A DNA stretch of 64,000 nucleotides from DATKHR01 sp035939575 (lineage in GTDB: Bacteria > Acidobacteriota > Vicinamibacteria > Vicinamibacterales > CAVVIG01): positions 1-64,000 of the forward strand of contig DASZFS010000507.1 in assembly GCA_035939575.1 (NCBI GenBank), read 5' to 3'. Shown here piece after piece: positions 19,382 through 28,460 of this stretch. A model generated the notes under the pieces. It saw nothing but the letters and a program-made list of their open reading frames with translations. It ran no database searches and had not been told where the DNA came from. Position 1 is the stretch's first letter; every line of letters starts with the position of its first letter. The position numbers and the translations under genes are program-made.

Positions 19382-20160
19382 AGGGCTCCGCCTTGGCGCT
19401 CGTGCTGCTTGCGCTCGTCTGTCTGGCCGCCGCTCCGCACGCCCAGCCGCCCGCGGCACCGCAGGGAGACCCCAACCGCAGCCGCGCCGGAGCGGCTGCC
19501 GCCGACGCGAACGGCTTCCGGGTTGGGGACCGGGTGCAGGTCCTCACCGGATTCGGATGGATAGACGGGACGATCCTCACGGCAAACGGGAGCAACTATC
19601 GCGTCCACACACAGGCCGGCACCGATGTCACGAAGACATATCCGGACGAAGTGCGGAGAATCGGGCCGGCCACGCTCAAGGACAAGAAGGCGGGTCAATA
19701 CACGCTTCACGACAAGGTCCAGGTGAATGTCAACGGCACGTGGATGGACGGCGAGATCGTGACAACCCTCGGGACGGACTTCCAGGTCCGGGTCTCAGGC
19801 AATCGCACCGCGTGGGCGAACGCGCAACAGTTGCGCCCCCGCGAGTCCGCGAGCACGTCTCCTGCGCCGAAATCAGGCGTCCCGCCCAAGCCGGGCCTGA
19901 CGAGCTGTGCCGGCAAGATCGAGGGCCGGTACGTGACGAGCGGTGGATTCGGCACCATGACGATCGTGTTCCGATCGGGTAAAGCGATCATGAAGGACGC
20001 CGTCGGCGACAACGACACCGAGCTCGAATGCTGGATGGGAGGCGGCAAGGTGTACCTGCACAAGCCGGGCGACTCGCCGCGTCAGGACATGCCGATGGAC
20101 GTCAACGACGACGGAACGCTGCAGTCGCCGTTCGGCGAGCTCAAGAAGAAGGGATCCTGA
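19378..20160 (+). CDS. Secreted protein with two Tudor/agenet-like beta-barrel repeats, unknown
   Basis: A protein of 260 residues with a signal peptide (MKGSALALVLLALVCLAAA, cut near AHA-QPP). Two repeats share a pattern: FRVGDRVQVLTGFGWIDGTI ... YRVHT at ~48-75 and HDKVQVNVNGTWMDGEIV ... FQVRV at ~110-140. Each reads as a short SH3/Tudor-like barrel (D.V.V...G.W.DG.I). The last ~85 residues, CAGKIEGRYVTSGGFGTMTI onward, are a beta-rich lipocalin-like segment. No catalytic motif is visible. It is coupled by ATGA to the small membrane protein and converges with the APC permease gene, overlapping its 3' end by 20 bp. Confidence 0.65.
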   Translation: MKGSALALVLLALVCLAAAPHAQPPAAPQGDPNRSRAGAAAADANGFRVGDRVQVLTGFGWIDGTILTANGSNYRVHTQAGTDVTKTYPDEVRRIGPATLKDKKAGQYTLHDKVQVNVNGTWMDGEIVTTLGTDFQVRVSGNRTAWANAQQLRPRESASTSPAPKSGVPPKPGLTSCAGKIEGRYVTSGGFGTMTIVFRSGKAIMKDAVGDNDTELECWMGGGKVYLHKPGDSPRQDMPMDVNDDGTLQSPFGELKKKGS

Positions 20161-21502
20161 GCACCGGGTCCGCCGCGCCGCGCCGCATCCGCGTCGTCGC
20201 CCACCAGATGGCCGCGCCGGCCGCGACCATCACGGGCATGAACCAGGCCTGCGCCAGGCTTCGGGTCGTCAACAGCCACACGCAGAAGACGATGCCAGTC
20301 GCCGCCAGCGCCGGCCCCCCGGGCGCGCGATAGCCCTCCGGCAGGCCATGTCTCCGCCGGAAGACGATGAGCGCCCCGCACGTTGTGGAGTAAATGCCGA
20401 GTTTCGCGATTGCGGCGAACGTGGCCAGCTGCCCGAAGTCGCCGGCAAGGCCGAGAGCCAGCGCAATCCCCGAGTTGACGATGATCGCGAGGTCGGGCAC
20501 GCGGCCCCGCTCGTTCACGTGCGCCATGAAGAGTGGGAGTTCGCCGCGTTCGGCCATTGAGAAGATGATGCGCGGTGACATGAGCGCGAAACCGGTCAAC
20601 CACCCGTACACGGAGAGCAGCACCGCAATGGTGCCGAGCGTGATGCCCGCCGGACCAAGGAGCCTCCCCAGTGCCGCGCCAATCGGCGCGGCGCTCCCGG
20701 CCGCGTGTGGAAGGACGCCGATGACGGCGATCTGCACGAGCACGTAGAGCACCGTCACCGCCGTCATCGCGGAGATCAGGGCGAAAGCCGTGTCGCGCCC
20801 CGGGTCGCGCGATTCGCTCCCGGCAACGACGCCAGACTCGAACCCTCCGAACCCGAACACGAGAAGCAGAACGGCTTCCGTCCAGCGCGGATTCGCCACC
20901 TGTTGCGTGTCGAGCACGGCGCGATCGATCTGGAAGATCCCCAGGACAACGAGCCCCACGAGCGGGAGAAGCTTCGCCACGGTAAACGCGTTGACGGCCC
21001 CTGCCGCTTGACGCACGCCAACGACGTTGACGGCCGTGACGAGCACGATGGCGAGCGTGATCGCCGTCGCGCGGCCCGGCGAGGTGCCGACCCACGGGAA
21101 AAGCACGGAGAGATACGACGCGAACACGTTCAGAACAGCGGCAGCTGACAGCAACCGCGTCCAGATGTGCAGCCACCCGACCTGGAATCCCACCGCCGGC
21201 CCGAACGCTTCGCGCGTGTAGAGATACGGTCCACCGGCGTCGTCGAAGCGGCTGCCGACCTCCGCGAAACAGAGGACGATGACGAAAATGCTGGCGCCCG
21301 CGATGAGGATGGCGACGGGGCTCGCCGTGCCGGTCAGGCCGGCCAACGACGACGGCAGCCCGAAAATGCCGCTGCCGATCACGCCGTTGGTGACCGCCGC
21401 GGTCAGCCCCCAACGGCCGATCGCGCGGATGAGGCGCGGCCGGACGCCAACGCCGGCGCCGGCTGATGCTGTTGTCCGAATGCGACCACGGCCCGCGTTC
21501 AC
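20141..21502 (-). CDS. APC-family amino acid permease
   Basis: About 453 residues and twelve membrane segments. The N-terminal signature IGRWGLTAAVTNGVIGSGIFGLPSSLAG, and further on FGFGGFESGVVAGSESRDPGR in segment 6, identify the APC superfamily (amino acid/polyamine transporters). The start is uncertain: GTG at 21502 leaves a normal ~30-residue N-terminal tail, while a TTG at 21550 would add 16 residues; neither has a clear ribosome binding site. The substrate cannot be read from the sequence. The stop lies 20 bp inside the convergent Tudor-like gene, and the upstream gap to the next gene carries an AT-rich heptamer array. Confidence 0.88.
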   Translation of the reverse strand: MNAGRGRIRTTASAGAGVGVRPRLIRAIGRWGLTAAVTNGVIGSGIFGLPSSLAGLTGTASPVAILIAGASIFVIVLCFAEVGSRFDDAGGPYLYTREAFGPAVGFQVGWLHIWTRLLSAAAVLNVFASYLSVLFPWVGTSPGRATAITLAIVLVTAVNVVGVRQAAGAVNAFTVAKLLPLVGLVVLGIFQIDRAVLDTQQVANPRWTEAVLLLVFGFGGFESGVVAGSESRDPGRDTAFALISAMTAVTVLYVLVQIAVIGVLPHAAGSAAPIGAALGRLLGPAGITLGTIAVLLSVYGWLTGFALMSPRIIFSMAERGELPLFMAHVNERGRVPDLAIIVNSGIALALGLAGDFGQLATFAAIAKLGIYSTTCGALIVFRRRHGLPEGYRAPGGPALAATGIVFCVWLLTTRSLAQAWFMPVMVAAGAAIWWATTRMRRGAADPVLRIPSS

Positions 21503-21557
21503 AGGAATTGGATCAATACCGCACCGACCGTCGACGTCATCCGGCCTCAATTCGCCG

Positions 21558-21587
21558 AACTTCTAACTTCTAAGTTCTAACTTCTAA
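21558..21587. repeat. AT-rich heptamer array (AACTTCT x4)
   Basis: Four 7-bp units, AACTTCT, AACTTCT, AAGTTCT and AACTTCT, stand side by side in a gap of ~45-95 bp between two minus-strand genes. Their composition is far more AT-rich than the surroundings. A comparable heptamer array (TTGAGTC) lies at 49825. Confidence 0.75.
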
Positions 21588-21596
21588 TGGCCCCGT

Positions 21597-23483
21597 TCAC
21601 GGCCGTCGCGCCGTGGTTGGACTGGCCGGGACCGGTCTCCAGGCCGGAGTTCCTTCTTCCCACTGGTTGTCGGTCAACTGCTCGACGCGCGTACCGTCGA
21701 ACCGCATCACGAAAATTTCGCCATACGGTTGCGGCGCGTCGGTGTAGATCGCTTCGTCCTTGAACCCCATGCGCGAGCTCGCGAATACGATGTGCTCGCC
21801 GTCGGGCGACCAACCCTGGTGGGCGTCGTTCCCCCGCGTAAACGTCAGCTGCCTGGCTCCGCTCCCGTCGGGCTTCACTGTCCAGATCTCGTAGTCGCCG
21901 CCCGAGAGGCGCGAGAACATGATCAGGTCGCCGCGCGGTGACCAGAGCGGGAAATTGTCGTAGCCGCTCGTCAGTTTCGTCACCGCCCCGGTATCGAGAC
22001 TCATGATTTTCAGGCCGTCAACCCCATCCTGCCCGAACGACCGGTAGACGAAGCGCGTGCCGTCAGGGGCCATCGACGGAAAGGCGCTGTTCTCGGACCC
22101 GCTCGTGATTTCTCGGAAACCGCTGCCGTCAGGATGGATCACGGCGATCTGCGCACCGCCCTCGGCGCGCTCGCCCGGTTTCACGAATCGCGCGTTGAAG
22201 CCGTTGAAGAACGCATTGAAGACGCCGACGCTGAAGATGATCGTGTCGCCGCGAGGTGACCATTGCGGCGCGAGCACGTTGCGAGCGTCATCCCTGTAGA
22301 TGACGTCCCCCTTGTCGGTGCCGCTGGCGGCGATGACAATGCTCGAGCCGAACGGTCGCGGGGGATTCGGCGGGCGGCCGGTCATCACGAAGCGATCGCC
22401 GGAAGGGCTGAACGACGGCAGGATGCCGGTCAACGTGAGCGCGTACGCCGGATTGCGGCTGAACGTCGGGCGCCACGTCGGAGGCGGCGCCGCCAGGCGC
22501 TTGTGAAACACCACGCGCGATCCGTCCGGCGACCACGACGCCGAGCGGATGTCACCCTTGGGTCCGCTTCGGCCGTCGATGTAATAGATACCCGCGCCAG
22601 GCCCCTGCGCGAACTTGCGAATGTAGCCAACGGTCCCGCGCACGAACGATGGATTGAACATGACGCCGGCGCCGGTCCTCACATTCTCGGATGCGCCCTG
22701 GCTCACGTCGAACGACACGAGCCGTGTGTCGGTCCCGTCGGGTCCTGATTCCGGGAGGGCTCGACGGTTGGACAACGTCTGCTCCGCCGTCATGCAGTAC
22801 GCGATGACGTGACGGCTGTCCGATTTCCATTTCGGGCTGCCGCAGAAGCCGCCGTGCTCGCTCACCCGCTTCAGGCCGGATCCATCGGGATGCACGATGT
22901 AGAGATCCGCGGGTTGCAGGCGCTCCCATCGTCCATGCGCGAACGGCAGCTCGCTGCCGCGGCCAGACGCGAAAGCAATCCAGACGCCGTCGGGTGACCA
23001 GGACGGGCGAAAGTCGCCGCCGGATCCGGTCGTCAGCGCTTTCGCGCGGTGCGTCGCGAGATCCATCGTCCACAACCGGGCGAAGCCGCCCTGTCGCGTG
23101 CTGACGAACACGAGTTGTTTGCCGTCAGGGGAGAATGCAGCCTGGTCGTCGTATGCGGGATCATCGGTCAGACGTTCCAGTGCGCTGCCGTCTGGCCTCA
23201 CACGGAACAGATCCGCGGAGCCCTCGCGATCCGACGTAAAAACGAGCGTCTGCCCGTCGGGCGCAAACGCGGGATCGTAGTCGACGTCGGGCGCGCTCAG
23301 CAGCGGACGCTCGTCGCTGCCGTCCGCCGACGCGATGAACAGCCCGAGCCCGCCAGGATTCGGCGACACCCGCGCAAAGACCACCTGCTGCGGCGACGAT
23401 CCTGCGGCGGACATCCCGAGAGCAGCCGCCGCCGCCCCAATGGCGATGACGGCGATGGCGGCGATGATGGCGATGCTTCGCAT
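21597..23483 (-). CDS. Membrane-anchored TolB-like WD40/PD40 beta-propeller protein
   Basis: A protein of 628 residues. The N-terminus (MRSIAIIAAIAVIAIGAAAA) is a signal anchor. The rest is built from many PD40 blades with the repeat SPDG...FxSxR.G...L: FAPDGQTLVFTSDREGSADL, FSPDGKQLVFVSTRQGGF, WSPDGVWIAFASGRGSELP, MAPDGTRFVYRSFGQDG, WSPDGEHIVFASSRMGF. This matches TolB-type propellers in which Ca or protein partners bind; there is no peptidase domain. It is probably periplasmic, with a scaffold or binding role. It diverges from the next propeller gene across only 43 bp, suggesting shared control of two related proteins. Confidence 0.85.
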   Translation of the reverse strand: MRSIAIIAAIAVIAIGAAAAALGMSAAGSSPQQVVFARVSPNPGGLGLFIASADGSDERPLLSAPDVDYDPAFAPDGQTLVFTSDREGSADLFRVRPDGSALERLTDDPAYDDQAAFSPDGKQLVFVSTRQGGFARLWTMDLATHRAKALTTGSGGDFRPSWSPDGVWIAFASGRGSELPFAHGRWERLQPADLYIVHPDGSGLKRVSEHGGFCGSPKWKSDSRHVIAYCMTAEQTLSNRRALPESGPDGTDTRLVSFDVSQGASENVRTGAGVMFNPSFVRGTVGYIRKFAQGPGAGIYYIDGRSGPKGDIRSASWSPDGSRVVFHKRLAAPPPTWRPTFSRNPAYALTLTGILPSFSPSGDRFVMTGRPPNPPRPFGSSIVIAASGTDKGDVIYRDDARNVLAPQWSPRGDTIIFSVGVFNAFFNGFNARFVKPGERAEGGAQIAVIHPDGSGFREITSGSENSAFPSMAPDGTRFVYRSFGQDGVDGLKIMSLDTGAVTKLTSGYDNFPLWSPRGDLIMFSRLSGGDYEIWTVKPDGSGARQLTFTRGNDAHQGWSPDGEHIVFASSRMGFKDEAIYTDAPQPYGEIFVMRFDGTRVEQLTDNQWEEGTPAWRPVPASPTTARRP

Positions 23484-23526
23484 GACGCATTGTAGAGCTG
23501 CGGAGGTCGCGCGGTATACTCACGCG

Positions 23527-24450
23527 GTGAGGGCTCTGTTTGCCATCGCCGCCGCAGCCTTCAGCCTCGTGCAGGCACCCGCACCAGCCCCCCAGACCCC
23601 GCCCGCGCCGCCGCCGGGCACCGACATCTACCTCCTTCGGCTGACCGGGGGATTGTCATCGATGAAGGGCGCGAAGCCCTCCCCGGTTTCGACGGCACCT
23701 GGTTATGACAACCAGCCGATGTTCAGCCAGGATGGCGCCCGCATCCTGTTCGCCGCAAACCGCGACGGCAAGCAAATTGATGTCTTCGTCTACGAGCGCG
23801 CGCGCAACCGCGTCTCGCAACTGACTCAGACCGCTGAGAACGAAAACTCGCCGACCTACCTTCCCGACGGCGTCGGTGACCCCGGAGGCTTCAGCGTCGT
23901 GCGCACGGAGCCCGACGCGTCGCAGCGGTTGTGGCGTTTTGACGCGCAGGGGCGCAACCCGCAGCTCGTGCTCGCGGACGTCAAGCCTGTGGGGTACCAC
24001 GCCTGGGTGGACCGGGAAACGGTCGCGCTCTTCGTCCTCGGCCAGCCAGCGACACTGCGGATCGCCAACATCAAGACCGGCACCGCAGAAGTCGTCGCCG
24101 AAGGGATCGGCCGTTCCGTGCATCGCATTCCCGGCACGCGCACCGTCAGCTTCGTGCAGCGCGAGCCGTCCGGGGAGTTCTGGGTGAAAGAGATTGCCCT
24201 CCCCTCGAAGACGATTGAGCGGGTCGTCAAGACCGTGGACGGGAGCGCCGACCGGGACATGGCCTGGATGCCCGACGGTCAGACAGTGCTCATGTCGGCG
24301 GGCACGAAGGTCTTTGCCTGGACGCGAGGGGCTGGGGAGTGGACGGAAGCGTTCGACGCCGCTCCGCACCATCTGGGTGCCGTGTCCAGGCTGGCCGTAT
24401 CGCCCCAGGGCGATGCGGTCGCGATTGTGGTCGCGGAGCCGATGAAGTAG
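23527..24450 (+). CDS. Secreted TolB-like beta-propeller protein
   Basis: A protein of 307 residues. GTG at 23527 is chosen because the following 17 residues (RALFAIAAAAFSLVQAP) form a signal peptide, followed by a Pro/Ala linker; the longer frame upstream is antisense to the neighbouring gene. The propeller blades carry TolB/PD40 features: FSQDGARILFAANRDGKQID, TYLPDGVGDPGGF, WMPDGQTVLMSAGT. A TATACT at 23515-23520 could be a -10 element but would give a very short leader. The gene is divergent from the larger PD40 protein. The role is unknown, probably periplasmic. Confidence 0.75.
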   Translation: MRALFAIAAAAFSLVQAPAPAPQTPPAPPPGTDIYLLRLTGGLSSMKGAKPSPVSTAPGYDNQPMFSQDGARILFAANRDGKQIDVFVYERARNRVSQLTQTAENENSPTYLPDGVGDPGGFSVVRTEPDASQRLWRFDAQGRNPQLVLADVKPVGYHAWVDRETVALFVLGQPATLRIANIKTGTAEVVAEGIGRSVHRIPGTRTVSFVQREPSGEFWVKEIALPSKTIERVVKTVDGSADRDMAWMPDGQTVLMSAGTKVFAWTRGAGEWTEAFDAAPHHLGAVSRLAVSPQGDAVAIVVAEPMK

Positions 24451-24564
24451 CCGTCAGTCTCCTCCCCACACGATGTTCCAGCCCCGCGGCTTCATATCAT
24501 CACTAGTGACGGATGACGCGTTTTCGTTTCATTGCGGCACCTCGACCCTGACTGGAGACCGGAT

Positions 24565-25275
24565 GTGCGCATCGCGGACATGAACTGGATGCAGGTCGAG
24601 ACATATCTGCAGCACGACGACCGCGCGGTGCTGCCGCTCGGGAGCACGGAGCAGCATTCCCATCTGCGGCTGACGGTTGACTGCATCCTCCCCGAACGCG
24701 TGGCGGCCGACGCCGCCGAGCCGCTCGGTGTGCCGGTGTTCCCGGTCGTGCCGTACGGGGTCACGCCGTACTTTCGCGAATTCCCCGGGTCGATCTCGCT
24801 CAAGCTCGAGACGCATCTGCGCGTTGTCGGTGACATCCTCGACGGCATGGCGCACAGCGGTTTCCGCCGCATCCTGATCGTCAACGGGCACGGCGGCAAT
24901 AACGCCGTGCAGCAGTTCGCGATTGAATGGGCCGCCGATCACCCCCGATGCCGTGTGCTCTTTCACAACTGGTGGAACGCGCCGCTCACGTGGGCCAAGG
25001 TGCAGGCGATCGATCCCGTGGCGTCCCACGGCTCATGGATGGAGAACTTCCCCTGGACACGCCTCCCGGACGTGACGGTGCCTGACGCGCAGCGCCCGAT
25101 GGTGGACCCGGCGCGCGTACGTGCCCTCGACCCGATCGCGCTGCGCGCGTATCTCGGCGACGGTAACTTCGGCGGCAGATACCAACGCTCGGATGCCGAA
25201 ATGCACGCCTTGTGGCAGGTCGCCGTGGAGGAAACCCGCGCGTTGCTCACCGGCTCGTGGGGCGACGCTTCTTAG
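24565..25275 (+). CDS. Creatininase-family amidohydrolase
   Basis: A protein of 236 residues starting at GTG 24565, which has GGAG 7 bases upstream; a TTG at 24532 would extend it by 11 residues without support. Family motifs are LPLGSTEQHSHLRLTVDC (metal ligands E, H and D; normally GS.EQHG.HL....D) and IVNGHGGN. In the first block, HS replaces the usual HG. The family includes creatinine amidohydrolase, mycofactocin MftE and the formamide hydrolase of riboflavin/F420 synthesis; the substrate here is undefined. It is the first gene of a five-gene operon with dehydrogenases, an M20 peptidase and a permease, so hydrolysis of a cyclic amide or amide nutrient is likely. Confidence 0.85.
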   Translation: MRIADMNWMQVETYLQHDDRAVLPLGSTEQHSHLRLTVDCILPERVAADAAEPLGVPVFPVVPYGVTPYFREFPGSISLKLETHLRVVGDILDGMAHSGFRRILIVNGHGGNNAVQQFAIEWAADHPRCRVLFHNWWNAPLTWAKVQAIDPVASHGSWMENFPWTRLPDVTVPDAQRPMVDPARVRALDPIALRAYLGDGNFGGRYQRSDAEMHALWQVAVEETRALLTGSWGDAS

Positions 25276-25285
25276 GTCCTTGGGA

Positions 25286-26314
25286 ATGCGATGTCTCATC
25301 TGGGGTGCGGGGGCGATCGGCGGGACGATCGGGGCGCACCTCGCCCGGGCAGGCCACGACGTCACGATGGTCGATGTGGTGGCCGAGCATGTGGACGCCA
25401 TCAACCGGAACGGGCTCCTGGTGACTGGGCCGATTGCCGAGTTCACGGTGCCCGTGCCCGCCTTCACCCCGCAGGCGCTCACCGGATCCTGGGACACGAT
25501 CACGCTCGCGACCAAAGCCCATCACACCGGTGCCGCCCTGCGCGCGCTCGTTCCACACCTCACCGCCGGCGGCTGCGTCGTGTCGGCGCAGAACGGGCTC
25601 AATGAGCTCGCCATCGCGGAGGTCGTGAGCGCGGCACGGACGGTCGGCGCGTTCGTCAACTTCGGTGCCGACTACCTGGAGCCGGGTGTGATTCACTACG
25701 GCGGCCGGGGCGCCGTGGTCGTCGGGGAAATCGCCGGCCACATCACGCCTCGGGTCACGGCGATCCGGGACGCATGGTGCGATGTCGACCCTCAGGCCAT
25801 CGCCACGACGAACATCTGGGGCTATCTCTGGGGCAAGGAAGCGTACGGCGCGATGCTCTTCGCGACGGCCCTCACCAACGAGTCCATCGCCGACGCGCTC
25901 GCGATGCCCGCGTACCGGCACCTGTACATCGCGCTGGCGCGCGAGATCCTGGCCGTCGCAGCGGCTCGCGGGGTCCACCCGGAGCCGTTCGACGGCTTCG
26001 AGCCGTCGGCGTATCTCACGAGCGCGCCGCCCGGCGCGGCGGATCGATCCCTCGAGGCACTTGTCGCGCACAACCGGCGCTCGGCAAAGTCACACAGCGG
26101 CATCTGGCGCGACCTCGCAGTACGCAAGCGCCCCACCGAAGTCGACGCCCAACTCGGCATCGTGGTGGCGCTCGGAACGATGGCCGGTGTGGCCACGCCG
26201 CTGACCGCGCGTCTCGTCGAGCTGATTCACGCGATTGAACGCGGCGCAAGACCGCAGTCACTCGATGCGCTCGAGGCGCTCGCCGGGACGCCTTCCCAGA
26301 CGAACCAGGCATGA
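25286..26314 (+). CDS. Ketopantoate reductase-like NAD(P)H oxidoreductase (ApbA/PanE family)
   Basis: A protein of 342 residues. ATG at 25286 starts the Rossmann motif at once (MRCLIWGAGAIGGTIGAHLA), which fixes the start; the open frame upstream belongs to another gene. ApbA landmarks follow: VTGPIAEF, LATKAHHTGAA (normally K...T), SAQNGLNE (QNG), and a C-terminal helical domain. The reaction would be NAD(P)H-dependent reduction of a 2-oxo acid or the reverse. No panB/panC is nearby, and the operon context (creatininase family, SDR, peptidase, permease) argues for a catabolic dehydrogenase rather than pantothenate synthesis. The gap to the previous gene is 10 bp. Confidence 0.85.
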   Translation: MRCLIWGAGAIGGTIGAHLARAGHDVTMVDVVAEHVDAINRNGLLVTGPIAEFTVPVPAFTPQALTGSWDTITLATKAHHTGAALRALVPHLTAGGCVVSAQNGLNELAIAEVVSAARTVGAFVNFGADYLEPGVIHYGGRGAVVVGEIAGHITPRVTAIRDAWCDVDPQAIATTNIWGYLWGKEAYGAMLFATALTNESIADALAMPAYRHLYIALAREILAVAAARGVHPEPFDGFEPSAYLTSAPPGAADRSLEALVAHNRRSAKSHSGIWRDLAVRKRPTEVDAQLGIVVALGTMAGVATPLTARLVELIHAIERGARPQSLDALEALAGTPSQTNQA

Positions 26315-27078
26315 ACGTGCACTTCACCGGCAAGACCGTCCTTGTCACCGGCGCGGCGCATGGCTTCGGGCGCGCCATCAGCCTGGCGTTCGCGGAACGC
26401 GATGCGCGGGTCTGGGCCTGCGACGTCCTTGACGACGAGCTGCGCGAGACCGCGCGGCTCTGCCTCGCGGGCGGCGGAGTGTGCCACGCATTGCACACCG
26501 ACGTCCGCGACCGCGGCGCTGTAGAGGCCTGCGTGGCTCAGGCCTCCGCGGCCTCGGGCCACGTGGACATCCTGGTGAACAACGCCGGCGGCGTGCTCGG
26601 GCAGGTGGGGCGTCCGCTCGAGGAGATCACGCCCGACCAATGGCAGATCATCTTCGACGTCAACGTGACCGGCGCCTTTTACTGCTCCCAGGCCGTCGCG
26701 CCCGGCATGAAGGCAGCGCGCCGCGGACGGATCGTCAATATCTCGAGCGGCGCCGGCCTCGGCATCAGCCTCACCGGGATCCAGGCGTATGCTTCGGCCA
26801 AGGCCGCGCAGATCGGCCTCACGCGGCAGCTCGCCCATGAGCTCGGGCCGTGGGGCATCACCGTGAACAACATCGCGCCCGGGTTCGTGCGCTCCAACCC
26901 GACGACGGAGCGCCAGTGGGAGTCCTACGGCGAGGAGGGGCAGCGCGCGCTCGTGGATCGCATCGCGCTGAAGCGCCTCGGCACGCCCGATGACATCGCT
27001 TACGGTGTGCTGTTCTTCGCCTCAGACTACGCGGGCTGGATGACTGGCCAGGTGCTCGCCATCGACGGTGGCAAGTGA
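26311..27078 (+). CDS. SDR-family oxidoreductase (FabG-like)
   Basis: A protein of 255 residues, a classical short-chain dehydrogenase. Cofactor motif TGAAHGFGRAIS at ~12-23, NNAGG at ~90-94, catalytic Ser in NISSGAG, and YASAK with Tyr and Lys, then PGFVRS, ERQWE and the C-terminal GQVLAIDGG. It overlaps the previous gene by ATGA and the next by TGATG. The substrate is an alcohol or carbonyl compound not identifiable from the sequence. In this operon it probably performs a step of the same catabolic route as the ApbA-like enzyme. Confidence 0.9.
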   Translation: MNVHFTGKTVLVTGAAHGFGRAISLAFAERDARVWACDVLDDELRETARLCLAGGGVCHALHTDVRDRGAVEACVAQASAASGHVDILVNNAGGVLGQVGRPLEEITPDQWQIIFDVNVTGAFYCSQAVAPGMKAARRGRIVNISSGAGLGISLTGIQAYASAKAAQIGLTRQLAHELGPWGITVNNIAPGFVRSNPTTERQWESYGEEGQRALVDRIALKRLGTPDDIAYGVLFFASDYAGWMTGQVLAIDGGK

Positions 27079-28460
27079 TGGTCGATACCCGCGTGCTCGC
27101 GCACCTCGAGGCGGATCGCGACCGGATTCTGAGCGCGCTCGTGCAGTTCGCCGCGATTCCGAGTGTGAGCACGGATCCGGCACACGCGCCGGACATCGAC
27201 CGCGCGGCGCGCTGGGTGGCCGACGCGATCGCCGCCGCCGGCCCGTTCAGTGTCCGCACGATCCCAACGGCCGGCAATCCCGTCGTGTACGGCGAGTGGC
27301 TCGGCGCGCCGGGCAAGCCGACGATGCTCGTCTACGGCCATTACGATGTGCAGCCGCCGGACCCGCTGGATCAATGGCAGAGCAGCCCGTGGACCCCGAC
27401 CCTGCGCGACGGACGGCTGTACGCCCGCGGCGTGTCAGACGACAAAGGGCCGATGCTGATTCCCATCGAGGTGGCGCGCGCCTTCTTCAGCGTGGCGGGC
27501 CGCCTGCCGATCAACGTCAAGTTCATGTTCGAGGGTGAAGAGGAGATCGGCAGCCGCCACCTCGAGGCGTTCGTCCTCGAGCAGACGGCGCTCCTCGCTG
27601 CCGATGCCGTGCTCTCTGCCGACGGCGCGATGTGGCGCATCGATGAGCCGTCGCTCACCGTGGCGAGTCGCGGGCTGTGCGGCCTCGAGCTCACAATCAC
27701 CGCCGCGTCCAAGGACCTGCACTCGGGCCGTCACGGTGGCGGCGTGGCGAACCCGCTCCACGCGATGGCCGGGCTCATCGCCTCGCTGCACGAGCCGGAC
27801 GGACGCGTGGCGGTCACCGGCTTCTACAACGAGGTTCGCGAGCTGACGCCGTTGGAGCGCCAGACCATGGCGGCGCTCCCCTACGACGAGCGCGCGTACC
27901 TCACACAGATTGGCGCGCCGTCGGCGTTCGGCGAGCCAGGCTACACAACCCTCGAGCGCCAGTGGGCGCGGCCCACACTCGAGGTCAACGGAATGTGGGG
28001 GGGCTACCAGGGACCGGGGCAGAAGACCGTCATCGCGCGCGAGGCGCACGCCAAGATCACGTGCCGCCTCGTGCCCAATCAGGAGCCCGAAGCCGTGCTG
28101 TCGCGGGTCGCGCGCCACCTGGAGACGCACGTGCCGCCGGGCACGCGCCTGTCGCTCACGCTCGCGGACCACGGCTCGCGTGCATCGGAGATCGCGGCCG
28201 ATCACTTCGCGCTCCAGGCCGCGGACCGCGCGCTTCAGGCGACCTACGGCGAGCGGCCTCTCGTGGTTCGTATGGGCGGCACCGTGCCGATCTCGGAGCT
28301 GTTCCAGCGCCATATGGGGCTGGACACGGTCTTCTTCTCCTTTTCGACGGCCGACGAAGACTTCCACGCGCCAAACGAGTTCTTCCGCGTCCACCGGCTG
28401 CACGAAGGGCTCGAGGCGTGGGCGCGCCTCTGGGACATTCTGGGCGAGGTGCCGGCTTGA
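27078..28460 (+). CDS. M20-family metallopeptidase (dipeptidase-like)
   Basis: A protein of 460 residues; ATG at 27078 shares a base with the SDR stop (TGATG), though GTG at 27075 is also possible. M20 landmarks: LVYGHYDVQPPDPLDQW (His and Asp with D two residues later), YARGVSDDKGPMLIP (bridging Asp), FEGEEEIGS (catalytic Glu pair), SADGAMW and LHSGRHGGGVANPLHAM in the dimerisation domain, and DFHAPNE with the last His. These match the CNDP/ArgE-like dipeptidases. It should hydrolyse a dipeptide or acylated amino acid in the cytoplasm, in keeping with the amino acid permease encoded next. Confidence 0.92.
   Translation: MVDTRVLAHLEADRDRILSALVQFAAIPSVSTDPAHAPDIDRAARWVADAIAAAGPFSVRTIPTAGNPVVYGEWLGAPGKPTMLVYGHYDVQPPDPLDQWQSSPWTPTLRDGRLYARGVSDDKGPMLIPIEVARAFFSVAGRLPINVKFMFEGEEEIGSRHLEAFVLEQTALLAADAVLSADGAMWRIDEPSLTVASRGLCGLELTITAASKDLHSGRHGGGVANPLHAMAGLIASLHEPDGRVAVTGFYNEVRELTPLERQTMAALPYDERAYLTQIGAPSAFGEPGYTTLERQWARPTLEVNGMWGGYQGPGQKTVIAREAHAKITCRLVPNQEPEAVLSRVARHLETHVPPGTRLSLTLADHGSRASEIAADHFALQAADRALQATYGERPLVVRMGGTVPISELFQRHMGLDTVFFSFSTADEDFHAPNEFFRVHRLHEGLEAWARLWDILGEVPA

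Noticed and set aside
23515..23520. TATACT as a -10 box for the small propeller gene
   Set aside because: The nearest -35 candidate is 19 bp away and weak, and the leader would be only a few bases; kept only as a remark in the gene entry.
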